This document shows, one piece after another, positions 22,694 through 34,221 of a stretch of DNA of 64,000 nt (its first letter is position 1; each line of letters begins with the position of its first letter). The notes under the pieces are model-generated. The model saw only the letters and a list, made by a program, of their open reading frames with translations, did no database searches and was not told the origin of the DNA. Made by a program: the position numbers and the translations under genes. Origin of the DNA: Eutypella sp. D-1 (taxonomy: Eukaryota; Ascomycota; Sordariomycetes; Xylariales; Diatrypaceae); contig JAJTTP010000010.1 of NCBI GenBank assembly GCA_023313575.1, positions 1,426,001 to 1,490,000 on the forward strand. Reading direction: 5' to 3'.

Positions 22694-25600
22694 CTTGATC
22701 AGTGGTTGTATGTGGAATTGGGAGATTAGTTGAAGTTGTGTTGATATTGCTTGCTTGAAGGTTGGTCGGATTGACTGGAAGACGTTCGATCGGGTTCAGG
22801 GTATTGAACTCTTGAACAATTTGGGGGAGGAATCAGGGTGGCTACGTGCCCTAGAGAAGAGTGAGAAAATTGAGGTGGTGGTTGTCGAGTTGTGACACAC
22901 AAGTGCTTGAGATTGATCTGGGTCGAGAGGTATGAAGAGGAAAGGAAGAGGAATTAAGAAATCCGTCCGTCGATAAAACCAGACCTAGAAATTTTTATTG
23001 AGCTGGAAAGGTGGACTTGCTACATTGGGGGAAGGGGGTACCTACTACCTACTGAGTTACTGCTGTCCGGGGGGGTTAAGGAAGGTAGGGGGGAGGGAGG
23101 GGAGGGGGGAGGACGCCTAGAGGGGTGCACTTGTATTCTCAGTACTTAGATAGGTATTGTACAATTGCCAATTGTTCCCTATGTTTGTGTACTTTGCAGG
23201 CTTGTTTCTTGCCTAGTGCCGGGCAAGACTGGGCTGTGCTTGCCTCTAGAATGATAGGGAAACGGCAGGTGTGGGGCATGTAACCATGTGCAGAAGCAGG
23301 AGGGACCAGGGATTTTCTACCAATAAAGGGCAAGCGCCAACCAATACAGGAAAGGCGTCAGACTTACCTAATGACTTGCTGTTTCTTTCTGCTACGTATC
23401 AGTGACACGTTCCCCAAGACTTTTAGTCTGTTTTCGTCGTCTTGATAGCGGATCTGGAGAATGGGATTCAAGGAAGGTGGCTTCTACTAGGTTATATGTA
23501 AACGTTGTATATAAGTGATTGAAAACTGAAGGCAGGAGGGAATCTTGAATAGGAATTGTGCATGAGGATTCCCAGCAATTCGGCAATTGCAATAAGGTTG
23601 CGAGTAGGTATTTTGTTAATAAAATCAACAAAACCTTACCTAGTACGTACGATGCATTAGCATACCTAGTAGGTATGGCCTGGAAATACATATGATTTGT
23701 GCTTAAGTTTTCCTCAAGTTTATCTAGATACATTGTATATGTACATACCTACCTGGTATAGTTGTGGCACGTGCGCATAGATACCACACTACATATTACA
23801 TACATTCAGAAGTTAGCTACACACCCACTTACCTCCAGGGCTATCATTGGAGGCAATCCAGATTTTGAAAGCGTACTATGGTATGAAATTGTAGCTATGT
23901 GGTGACTCACTACCTATACCGAGTGCCTTACCGTTCTTGAGTGCCAGACTACAAAGTTGTTTTCATCCGACTGCATATGTTGCGGTTTTCAACACAGTGA
24001 CAATCAGGTAAAACTAAGTAGAAAACTTCATGATGGGTTGCGTGTTACTCTGGGAGCAGGAAGGTTTGCCAAGATACGGATAACAATGTTGCTCAAGATG
24101 TTTGAGTATCTCTTGGGATAGCAAATATCTTCTTCACAACTAGGAGGTGTACGGTTTCCTGGATACATAGTGCTACCGTGTTCTTATTTAGTCAACTTGA
24201 TGTACATATGACCATTCCCAGGCTATGTCCACCTGTATATCCCATATTGGTTACCTAATGCCATGCTTCTTGCTACTGCATTGAGGGAATCGAGAGGAAA
24301 TCTCGCTTCGGCCTTTGCGGAACTGGGGACTTAACACAGGGGGTTCTCTATAGTGCTGCAAAGCTAGAAGAGACACCTCCTGTTAGTTAACTAGAGTCAA
24401 TAATACTTGGGCTTGTGCAATGCTTGTTGTGAACTGCTTCTCCCTCTTTAACCCCTTTTGCCCCTTTTTGCAATGCCGGTGACATGGGTTTGCAGCTGGC
24501 CGTCCTCCCAGCCTCCCGAATGGTTAATGGGCGAGTTTATCAGCCACTAAGCACCTGACCGGCCACCAATGATTGATTGCCGATTGAAGTCGGTCGGATG
24601 ATTATATTTTCCTAATGGATAGTAGTATGTGCTGGCTTGCTCGCATAAAGAGGGCAAATTACACCATCTTAGCATTCTCTGAATATCCTAGAGACGGGCC
24701 TGTGGGGTGTGATGTACCTAATTGGTTTTGCAAAAACGTTCCGAGTACCTACAAGTATTGGCCTTACCGACTGTTGATCATGGTCGTTGATCATAGTGCC
24801 CCAAGTTTATGCATCAATTAAGAAAAAAGGGGGAAGGTCGTACATTTCTCATCAGGAACTTGAACCTTGGAAGTTAGCTATGGTAATAAGAAAAGGAGAG
24901 AAATACTTTGAAATCTGGAAACAATGCCGCATTTGCATGCGTTCTAGAAGCTCTCCGAGAAGCTTAGGAATAGCAAGGGCCTAACAAGGGGCCCCTGTCG
25001 GAGGAGGCATACTTTACACCCCATTTCACTAGAGAAACACCCTTCAAATTCGCATGCGGTAAATGCCCCTTTTCAACATAAAAATTCCCAAGGTCGGCAG
25101 TGGCTTGTTTCGTACGTTATCGATAAGACACACCTTTGTCGCAAAGAAAGTGAAAAACAAAGAAACCGAGCGAATAAAAAGCGAGATAAAAATAAAGTAG
25201 TAACTGCGCTGCCGAATTTCTAGCCAATACTTCCCTGCTTGCCACCTGGATTGAAGGGATGTGCATCTCGAACGAGTATGGGGTGTTATTTCTCTCTTCT
25301 TCTCTTCTTCTCTTCTCTAGCCATCACAGCTCTAGGCGCATAACCAGAGGACCGAACCGAAAACAACGGAATAGTAGTCTCTGACGTGTTTATCTTAGCT
25401 CTCCTCCACCGTGAAATCTGTCATCCCCGGGACCTCCACCATCCTAGACCTACTTAGTAAATTACCTACAAGCAACTCTAACCAGGCCCCATACATTGGA
25501 CCGGCCAGGACCGGCGCCCCGGCGGTCACAGACATCACTGTCTCTACTACAGATATACACCCAGGTTGGTTGGCCGATAGGCATAGGATGTAGTTCTAGT

Positions 25601-26703
25601 AGGTTTTATGGGTACTTAGGAAAAGGTAGAATCCGCCCGGTGGCCAGCAAGCGTAGCACAACGCAGCAGGGACAGGTTGGTTGGTTAGGGGCCATCAAGT
25701 CGGGATTGAAGAAGGGTCTCTCTGTGTAGATAGGTGGGTAATTCAGGCTACCATATAACAATAGTTAGCACTACCTAGGTAGATTTCTTCTACGTTTCCA
25801 TTCTGCGGAGGGGAAGAATGTCTGTTCCGTCTTGATAACATACTAAGCATGTGTATACCCGGACCTCGGAGTATATCGGCCGATTTAAGACTTAGAGCTC
25901 TAAGGCGTCAGAGGCGCGTAGATTGACCTGTCTTATCTAATCTAGCCGCAAGCTACCATGCTTGCCCACGGTGCCTAGGTATGTATGCTCAGATTGTTGC
26001 AACTTCGAATCGGCGTTGCAACCTGAGATTGGTACTATGTAGTGCGGTTACGGGCTCACAAAACAAAGAGGTATGTAGATAGACCGACAGAGTAAAGTTT
26101 TATACATACAGCAATTCAAGGTTTTCCAGTTCCGAAGTCTGTTACTTCAAACATTCACAAACTATCAAATTAAGGTTTTCATTTCATCCAGCCCGGTGAG
26201 GTCCGCATACTGCGTACCGTCTCTCATTCATTATACACACTGTATCTTACACCCTGTATATTCTATAATCGCATATCTATTACATTCTACCTATACCTAG
26301 TACCAGGTAGGTATGTACCTAGGAGGTAGGCAGAAGGAAGAGTCCAATGTGAAGTACATTTTTATTCCGGTCGCATTCTCTGTTCCTGTCGTTTGCCTCT
26401 GCCTTGTTCGAACCTGCCCTAAGAAGCCGACCCCACGTTTTACCTTACATACTACATGTAGGTAGGATTACCTTGCCCTACTTGGTAGGTTTCCTCCAGT
26501 GTCGGCAATAGCAAAGTACTTAGGTAGAAGGTTACTAAGTGCCTAGTGCGATAGTGCCCAGGCAGGTGATAATTAACTACTTGTACTCCGTAGCCTTGCC
26601 ACCATTGTAAACAACCCCTCCATCACCTGCTTTCCCCTCCTATCAACCCCCAGGCCGTGGACATATTTTTTTATTTCGTATATTTGTGTAGGTAGGTAAT
26701 GAA
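22694..26703. other. 4 kb divergent intergenic region, no gene seen
   Basis: This stretch lies between the head-to-head starts of the RRM gene and TAH18. It holds G-rich (about 23028-23112) and TACCTA-rich segments, the palindrome TACCTAGGTA at 25772-25781, a TTC/TCTTC pyrimidine repeat at about 25289-25318 and a dense TACCTA/TAGGTA inverted cluster at 26287-26331. None of the short open frames resembles a known protein or a Cys-rich secreted peptide. Confidence 0.55.
26287..26331. repeat. Imperfect inverted TACCTA/TAGGTA cluster
   Basis: CTACCTATACCTAG on the left is answered by AGGTAGGTATGTACC and AGGAGGTAGG on the right, so the segment can fold on itself. It belongs to the same short-motif family seen elsewhere between genes, 0.4 kb upstream of TAH18. 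Confidence 0.6.
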
Positions 26704-26758
26704 ATGGTCTCTGGAAACGATCATGATTCGAGTCTCCACAATAGGCGCATTCTCATAG
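26699..26758 (+). promoter_or_regulatory. Short out-of-frame ORF overlapping the TAH18 start
   Basis: An ATG at 26699 precedes the TAH18 ATG (26704) by 5 nt in another frame and opens a 19-codon peptide ending at a TAG at 26756-26758, inside TAH18 exon 1. If both lie on the mRNA, a scanning ribosome meets this ATG first. Whether it is used is not known. Confidence 0.5.
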
Positions 26759-29600
26759 CCTACGGTTCCGAGACTGGCAATAGTCAGGATTCAGCCGAGG
26801 ACCTGGGGCGTCTTGCCGAAAGACTTCATTTCGAGACATGTATCTGTGAAATGAATTATATCGATCTCGTAAGTTAAAGTCTTGAAAGTAGCTTTAGTCA
26901 TTTTCAAACTTTTTTCTTTCTTTCATTGTTTAAAATTATTCATTACATACTCTTTTGGGTTTGAGTGTCAGCTTCGGGAAATTTAGATTAAGCACATGTC
27001 GCACATCAAGTCCACTCCTGATTAACCCACGGCGACGGCGGCACGGCAACTGACTGTAGACCGACGACGGTCAATGCGTCCCGGGTAGCATGCAATCTTT
27101 TCATTCGGTTTTTTTTTTTTCTTCAAAAACGTACGGTTTTGTTCCGGGAAAGAATTTGATGTTAACATCCCTCTGCTACTTCTAGAAGATCCTACTTCAC
27201 TGCCCTCTAGTCATATTTGTAATTTCCACTACTGGCCAGGGTGAAATACCTAAGAACGCGCGGAAGTTCTGGAAGAGCCTCCTTAGGAAACGACTTCCTG
27301 CCAACTGCCTCGGCAAGGTCAATTTTACTACCTTTGGTCTTGGTGACAGCTCGTATTCCAAGTACGTCACTACTTGATTATCCTTAGTTTCCTTTTTCTT
27401 TGCTCTCAAACCCCTCCTACTACCTGCTGTGAACTACCTATGGGTAGGTCCGGTCTGAAATCATCTCCGATCTTACTCACACATTCTGCAGGTTCAACTG
27501 GGCCGCCAGAAAGCTTCACAAACGCCTTGAGCAGCTTGGGGCAACTGAGTTTTATCCACGTGGCGAGGCCGATGAACGTCACGACGACGGGTGCGAACTT
27601 CCCCCTCCCCCTTCCCACCCCTGCATTCCGATATCTCTTCTGATTTTAACCATCCCCCTTTCCCGTTGCCCCTTTTGCCCCATGACTCCACTGCAAACGT
27701 TAGGAGAAAGATATATCCCCATAGGTTTACTTCCCACCAATCTCCTATACTCTGATCCTATCTGCTTATTCTACTATGCACACAATCCTCTAACATTGAA
27801 GAACCCTTGTCAACTCCACCTCGACGACTACCTGCTGACTTTCTTTCCAGCATTGACGGTGCCTACTTGCCCTGGTCGATAAGCCTTCGTGCACACCTTT
27901 TGGAAAACTATCCTTTGCCAGAGGGCCTGTCTCCCATACCACTGGACGTGCGTCTGCCGCCCAAGTTCACAATTGAACTAGCGCCGGCCACTACAAGGGC
28001 GGACCTTATCATGGATAGTCCCCACGAGTCTGCTGATAATAGCAGAGAAAACGGCGATATCACAGTAGCCGATGCCCCCAACCAGGATGCTGTTGACCAA
28101 CAGTCACTCGATCGGACCGCAGCACAATTTAGCCATGTGGATTCCATGACCTCTAGTATCCTAGAGGGGGAGTTGCGAAATAGCAGAACGCATCACTCTG
28201 ACTTTTCTGTTTCCGCTCGGTTATCCGAAAGAACAGCTAAATATGCCCATGGTGGTTACATTGACGTCTTAGATCGGCCCAATGTATTGCGTGATGACGC
28301 GTCTAAATACTCTCTTGATGATACGAGCAGTGTTACCGAGGTGTCTCTGCCTCCCATGGAGCTTCTACCTATTCCCATGTCATTTGCTGCGGAGCTGAGA
28401 GTGAACCATCGTCTTACCCCCCTTGACCATTGGCAAGATGTCCGACACCTCGTTTTCAATATCTGGCCACGACGAGACTTTCAGTCAAAAGACGTGATCG
28501 AGCCTTTCTACACGCCGGGGGACGTGTTGACCATATATCCGAAGAACTTCCCGGAAGATGTCGAGGCACTCATCGACTTGATGGGCTGGGGTGAGGTTGC
28601 TGACCAACCCTTTGAACATCATAGTCGGCAGGGGGTAGTGATTCCTGGTTTGCCTGGCTCTTCGGCCCCGAGGAATTGTTTTCCCGTTGCCGAAGCCACC
28701 TTGCGTCAGCTTCTACTCCACAACTACGACATAACCGCCATTCCGAAGAGAATCTTCTTCGACCAGATTGCATGGCATACGGATGATTCCACCCACAAGG
28801 AGCGACTTCGAGAGTTCGCGGATCCTAGGTACACTGACGAATTCTATGACTATACATCGCGCCCTCGGCGATCTATTCTCGAGATTCTTCAAGACTTTCC
28901 ATCGGTCCAGATACCATTTCAAGAAGTCCCATCCATCTTTCCAGTCATCCGAGGGCGGGAGTATAGCATTGCAAGTGGCGGTCACCTACTTAGAGAGCCA
29001 GGGTCCGACTTATTGAGGGCAGAACTGGTGGTCGCCCTAGTAAAGTACAAAACAGTGCTGCGCAAAACCCGCCAGGGCCTCTGCTCTCGGTACCTAGCTT
29101 CCCTGAGACCCGGGACGATGATAAACCTCACAATCGGGGATAATCAAGGCCCGCCGAACGAAGGCCGCCACATCCGCGCTCCGCTCCTAGCGATCGCCCC
29201 GGGAACGGGTATTGCTCCCATGCGTGCGCTAATACATGAACGCACTACCCACATGAACAGCGGGGAGAACATCGTCATCTATGGCGGACGCAACAAGAAT
29301 GCAGATTTCTTCTTCCGCGACGAGTGGGAAGAGCTTGGTGTTAAGGTGTTCACTGCATTCTCGCGGGACCAGCCAGAGAAGATTTACGTGCAGGACGTCA
29401 TCCGGCAGCAGGCGAAGCTCATCTGCTCCCTCGTCGAGAGGAAAGCTGCCGTGTGCCTCTGTGGTAGCGCCGGAAAGATGCCGCAAGCCGTCCGCCTGGC
29501 TTTATGTGATGCCCTCGTCATCGGCGGCCTCGCCCCCGACACGGAATCTGCGAAGTACATCTTCGAACAGCAGGTGTCGTACTGGGAGGAGGTGTGGTAG
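26704..29600 (+). CDS. TAH18: NADPH-dependent diflavin oxidoreductase Tah18 (NDOR1/CIAE1)
   Basis: Four exons, 26704-26868, 27186-27361, 27492-27590 and 27851-29600, join in frame (phases 0, 2, 2) to 729 aa. An in-frame TAG at 26689 supports the start. The flavodoxin domain has the FMN loop ILIAYGSETGNSQDSAEDLG (residues 16-35), VISTTGQGEIPKNARKFW and FGLGDSSY. The FAD domain has the R-x-Y-S motif REYSIAS (from about residue 516). The NADPH-binding part has APGTGIAPMRALIHER (from about 596), VIYGGRNKNADFFFRDEW and CLCGSAGKMP. Known role: it passes electrons from NADPH to Dre2 for cytosolic Fe-S protein assembly. Relatives are about 600-650 aa; this one carries an extra Asp/Ser-rich stretch of about 130 residues (roughly 198-330) between the FMN and FAD domains. 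Introns 1 (317 bp) and 3 (260 bp) are long for the locus. Confidence 0.94.
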
Positions 29601-31525
29601 TCTGGTGAATGATCTGATTGGTGAGCTGTACGGACGTGAGTGGAGGAGTTCATGGTAGGGCGGCGTTGGGATAGATTTTCTCTTCTCACGTTTCGCTACG
29701 TGACTGCATAATCGGCGTTCGGGGTCTATTGATGTTCTATGTCGTTAAATTTAGACTTAGATTCGCAGCCCTCGCTGCTCAACGACACTGATGATGCCCC
29801 CTCTGCCCACCTCCTTTTGTTCTCCGTGCATCTTCTTCAAATTGTGTGAAAGGAAGCTAAATTGCGCAGCGAGTTGTCTTGGGTACCTGGGAAGCTGACC
29901 CTGTGGCTCAAATTACCTAGAGTTGTTTTTGCCCGCTTGCTGGAACCTTTGCGTTGTTGGCCCCTTGTTCTCAAGAGAGGCGCCATGTCTAGATCTGAGG
30001 GATGGGAATGGGCGCAGTATGACGACACAGAATCAGGAAGATTCTTGCCCTGCTAATTCATAGGGCCCATTCTGTAAGTGTATGCATACATATCTATAGA
30101 CACACGTGTCTCTCTGTATGTGCATTGCTTGCCACATGTAGATAATACCGCCCGACTAGTTCTATGGATGTCGGCGAGGTAACGAAATACAGAACTCATC
30201 GTTCACGAAGCCACCCCGCGTTTCGCCCCCTATTGTATGAGGTACCCAAGCCGTCTCCTACAGCTTCACGGACGGTGAGATAGGCTGATGAGACGTAGCA
30301 ACGTAAGCCCTGTCCTATTCCATTGTTCACCCCTATGCTTCAGCATGTAGATCCACGCGGAGGCCGGCAACTGCTACTCTCCTCAAGTACGAACACAGGT
30401 ATGTCCGCCACCTAGCTAAGGGCTGTAGGACATCTCCATCGACAAGAGGAGATGGTCTACCTACGTTCTCGATCGCATTCCATAGCCACCTTGACCCCAA
30501 GGCAAAATCGCAGCGTGATAGGTAGGAGGGAATAGCTGTGGTTTTGACCCTGGAGGGAACGGGGGAAGTGGGGAACGCTGCTCGCTCTACAGAGGGAGGG
30601 AGAGCAAACGAGTAAACTTGCCGGTTTCTCATGAGTCCTCAAGTAGCCCCTACCTCACAGCAACCACGCCGTGATCGCCTCGTTTAATTCCTGGGTAGAG
30701 TGAACAGCGAGCGATCATACAGTCTCGAGCCGCCAGGCGGAAGATAGGAACAAGTACTGCAATAGTAGTTTATTTATTTTATACGACACCGGCACTTGAT
30801 TACCGGTGTTTAGGTTATATACACATATATCGGTACAAAATACACAAGTTATCAGATCATCATCGAGCACGTCATAAGAGGCCACCTCATGATTTCTCGG
30901 GGACTACACCGGCCAATAGACCAAACAAGGTCCAAGTCGTCTCGTGTCATAACGACATGATCCGCCGTCGTCAGTCCCATCCCTCATCGTTCGATGACCC
31001 CGGAGCCCGTATCCCGAGAGTAGATAAACCGGCCAAGCCCGATGAGCGGCCAGGATAAGGAACGTTGAAAACCTGGGAAGCACCAAGTAGCCGCCTTCTC
31101 CGCTTCTCCTTCCCTAAGTTCTCTTCACTTCAGTAGAAGCAACCGCAAAGATAAAAAGATAGAACCACGCAAAAAGGAAAAATACCGCCGGCGCCCCATC
31201 CTGATTACCAGACCTGGTCCTCCAAGAACTCCGTCGCTCGGTCAAAGATAAAGATAAAGGATAAAGAGGGAGAAAGAGAAAGGAATGGGTGTATATATAT
31301 GCGTATACAGATGATGTGTCCCGTGATTGATTGGATCAATACGAAGACGAAGGGTCAAAAGAAAAGGTGAAAAGAGAGATTGTAGTGGTAGTATGTGTGC
31401 ACCGTCGTTTGTGGTGTGATGTGTGTGCTATTAAGGATTAATTAATAGTTTTGATTTTGGTCCCCGGCCTGCTTCTCGACCTTGTACGGCTGGCCAATGT
31501 AGAAGTAGGAGCAATTATTTTATAT
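29601..31525. other. Convergent 1.9 kb intergenic region
   Basis: It contains the 3' flanks of TAH18 (+) and the protease-like gene (-). I see no gene. A GATAAA-type purine repeat lies at about 31241-31262. Confidence 0.55.
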
Positions 31526-34221
31526 TTAGTTTTCCCAACTGTAACGCCGTTCCGGTAAGTGCGGTATGTGCACTATGTCGGAGCCGTGGATGCGGCCATT
31601 CGCCTCCTCTTCGACCGTGTAGTTGCTCCCGAGCGTCTCAGCCGTGGACACACGGTTCCATCGCGGCGGCGCGAGGGGTGTATCGAGGCTGTTGTCCTGA
31701 GGGGGCGGCGGCGGCGGAGGAGGAGGAGGGAAGGGAAAGTGGTGTGGCCGTGGAATATGGCTAGGAAGGGGACCAAGACACACGACTTGCTGGGAAGCGT
31801 CGATCGGTTGCCTCTGGATCAGAGGGGGAGTGACTGGCGGTACGAGGGAGCCGTGCGAGGACGCGGAGCGCAGGGCCGAGTTCGGGACTGCGCTGTTGGT
31901 CGAGTGCCCCGAGTTGGACCGCGCCGTTGAAAATCGGTTGGTGACTAAGGGCTGAGACGAGGGATACTGCGTTATGTCGTGCATCCACTCGCTCCGGGAG
32001 TCCGCGTATGGGCTCATCGGCGAATGGCTCGATTCGCTGAATTCATCGGGGCTGGGGGACGCCGGGAAAAGCGTCGTCAGGCCCAAATTGGGTGACCTCG
32101 TCCGGGCGCTGGCCGTGGTATTCATATCTCGCGAGTTATTATATGAGGGCTCCTCCATTTCCTGAGGCGGGGGCCCATATTCACAACCGAGATCCATCGG
32201 CACTGGGTCCAATCCCATCCTTGCGATTTCGTAACCCATCGTGTCCTCGCTGTTTCTCCCATAGGGCGCGGCGCCAACGTCGGTCGTCCATCCGCGCCGA
32301 GAACCAAGCTCGACGGGTAGCGGCGGGCTAGGTGTGTCATATCCATAACTACTGGTGCTCTTGTAGGGGTAGGGGCTCTCGATTGACCGGGGCCGGGTAT
32401 CGTCCCTCCTGGACCGTGACCACGGGGTGTTCTTCGGCATCGCTGACAGGAGCCCGGCAGTAGCTGCCTTGAACGACGGCTTTGATCGCATCGTTGACCC
32501 GTTCCCGTGCGATGCATTTTCGTGGCCGGCCCTACTTTCCTGGCCCTCCTTTCTTTTCCGCAAGCACCACCAGATAGCCACGCCCACAACCACCGCGCCA
32601 AGGCAGGCCCCAACAATCACACCTGCTAACTGGCCCTTGGTTAAACCATTCTGTCCCGTCGAAGTGGACTGTGAGCTGGCGGGTATTTTGTCGTCTGCGG
32701 AGATCGCTTTGATTGAGGTGGCAAGTGGGTCGTCCGGGAATTCGGCCTGGTGCACTGAAAACGTGCCCGTTTCGTAGTTAGTAATGAGGTAGGCTTCCTG
32801 CATGAATGCCCTTCCGATGACGACCCTTCCACCATCTTTTTGGCGTTTCAGGGGAAAATAAGGCATCGGCGTCGCGTCGGGTCCGCCCTCGACGTTCGGA
32901 TAAGGATAACGTAACTCCTGGACGAAGGCATTCGCGGATATGGTGATCGTTATGGTCTCCGGCTCGCCTTCACTCGAACCCACCGACTCGGCGCTAGAGA
33001 GTGAGAAGTTGAGAGTCAAGTCAGGTGCTGCCCGGTATCTCTCCAGGGCATCATTATCATTGAAAAAATATAACCCAAAGGTGTCGTTGAATGTTAGGTT
33101 AAAGGCCTGTTGAAACTTTTCACACATAGCCAGCGGAAGCCATAAGAAAGGCGTCGAGCTGTCAATGAGCGCCCCAGTCTTCTCGCTCGAGTTAGTCAAC
33201 AAAACGGACGCAGCCGGCCATTCCGTTGGGGCTTTCTTGGAGTCGGTCACGGACGTCGTTATTTTCTCGATCGTCACCTCCAACTCGTTTGTCGACGAGT
33301 TTAAGGGGAAAATAGTGTTATGAGGCCTCAAGCGTTTCTCGTCATAACCCCCCAGTGTCAATGATAGTGGTGTGCCACCAGCACCGGCTATTCCGTCATA
33401 TGTAAGCAAATCTGACCTCAAGGAGGAAGTACATCTCGTCCACTACTCACCATAGTAGGCTCCAGCCGTGTAGCCGTAGCTACGGCTTCCGATGGTGCCG
33501 GCCTGTCTGGCCAATACATTGATAGGGCTCTGGGCAACGGTATCCTTGAAGTTCGCCGAATTGATCCCCAGTCCGAAGTACCCCGTATAGAAATCCGTTT
33601 CGGCGTTGATCGCGGCCACCAACTGTTTTCCGAGTTGTGTCCGCTTTTCTGTGTTACCAGATGAGCTGACATTTTCCATGGCGTAATCGCCCTTGCCTTG
33701 AAGGCCGAAGGAGCTCATTCCAAGCTGCCATGTGCCCAGGGTCGACGTCGACCAGGTATCTGACGCATTTGTATTGTAGACGCCCCCATGAGATTCCGCG
33801 CACGAAGCATCATCGCCTGGTAGAATATATTTGTTAGATTCACGATTTTCAACTTTCCAACGATCTCTACTTTTCCAGGATACCAGGGTAGTAGAGTGAT
33901 GTGTGCGGCCTACCTGAACTGCATATATCTGCCCCAATGACCCAAATTTCTGATAGACTCGTGCTCACAATAACGTCGACCTGCTGCGCCGGTTCTCCCA
34001 AGGAGAGTCCTATCGAAGACCAATTCCCATCGATGCCGTACCTAAGTTCACAATTAGCCTGTCTTCGTCCCTATATGACAGAGAAACGAGCATATGGGTT
34101 GGCTAGGTAAGATATACCACTTGTTAGAGGGTTCAAGCCATAGAGCGCCAGACTCGGCCTTGACTAGACGAGTTGCAAGCAGCGTCCCGATGATTGTTGC
34201 TGAGAGGGAGGGTATTGACAT
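31526..34221 (-). CDS. Transmembrane aspartic-protease-like (peptidase A1 fold) protein, probably catalytically inactive
   Basis: Four exons, 34118-34221, 33914-34041, 33451-33816 and 31526-33411, join to 827 aa. A signal peptide (MSIPSLSATIIGTLLATRLVKA) leads into a pepsin-like fold beginning YGIDGNWSSIGLSLGEPAQQ. At the first active site the usual DTGS is VSTSLSEIWV, so Ser61 replaces the catalytic Asp. The second site retains Asp283 (ALIDSSTPFLWLP). Further A1-like segments are GYFGLGINS, SLTLGGYD and VIGRAFMQEAYLITNYETGTFSV. A transmembrane helix (about 460-482, GVIVGACLGAVVVGVAIWW) is followed by a basic anchor and a disordered tail of about 340 residues with a ten-proline run. Several N-x-S/T sequons suggest a glycosylated ectodomain. 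The loss of one Asp and the long tail point to a surface receptor or scaffold, not a protease; this is inference. The last intron (33412-33450) is only 39 nt. Confidence 0.86.

Noticed and set aside
27807..27850. ATG-like upstream start giving a 597-aa reductase (MSTPPRRLP...)
   Set aside because: This stretch is intron 3 sequence. Splicing to 27851 joins the FMN domain exons and restores the family sequence at HDDG/IDGAY.
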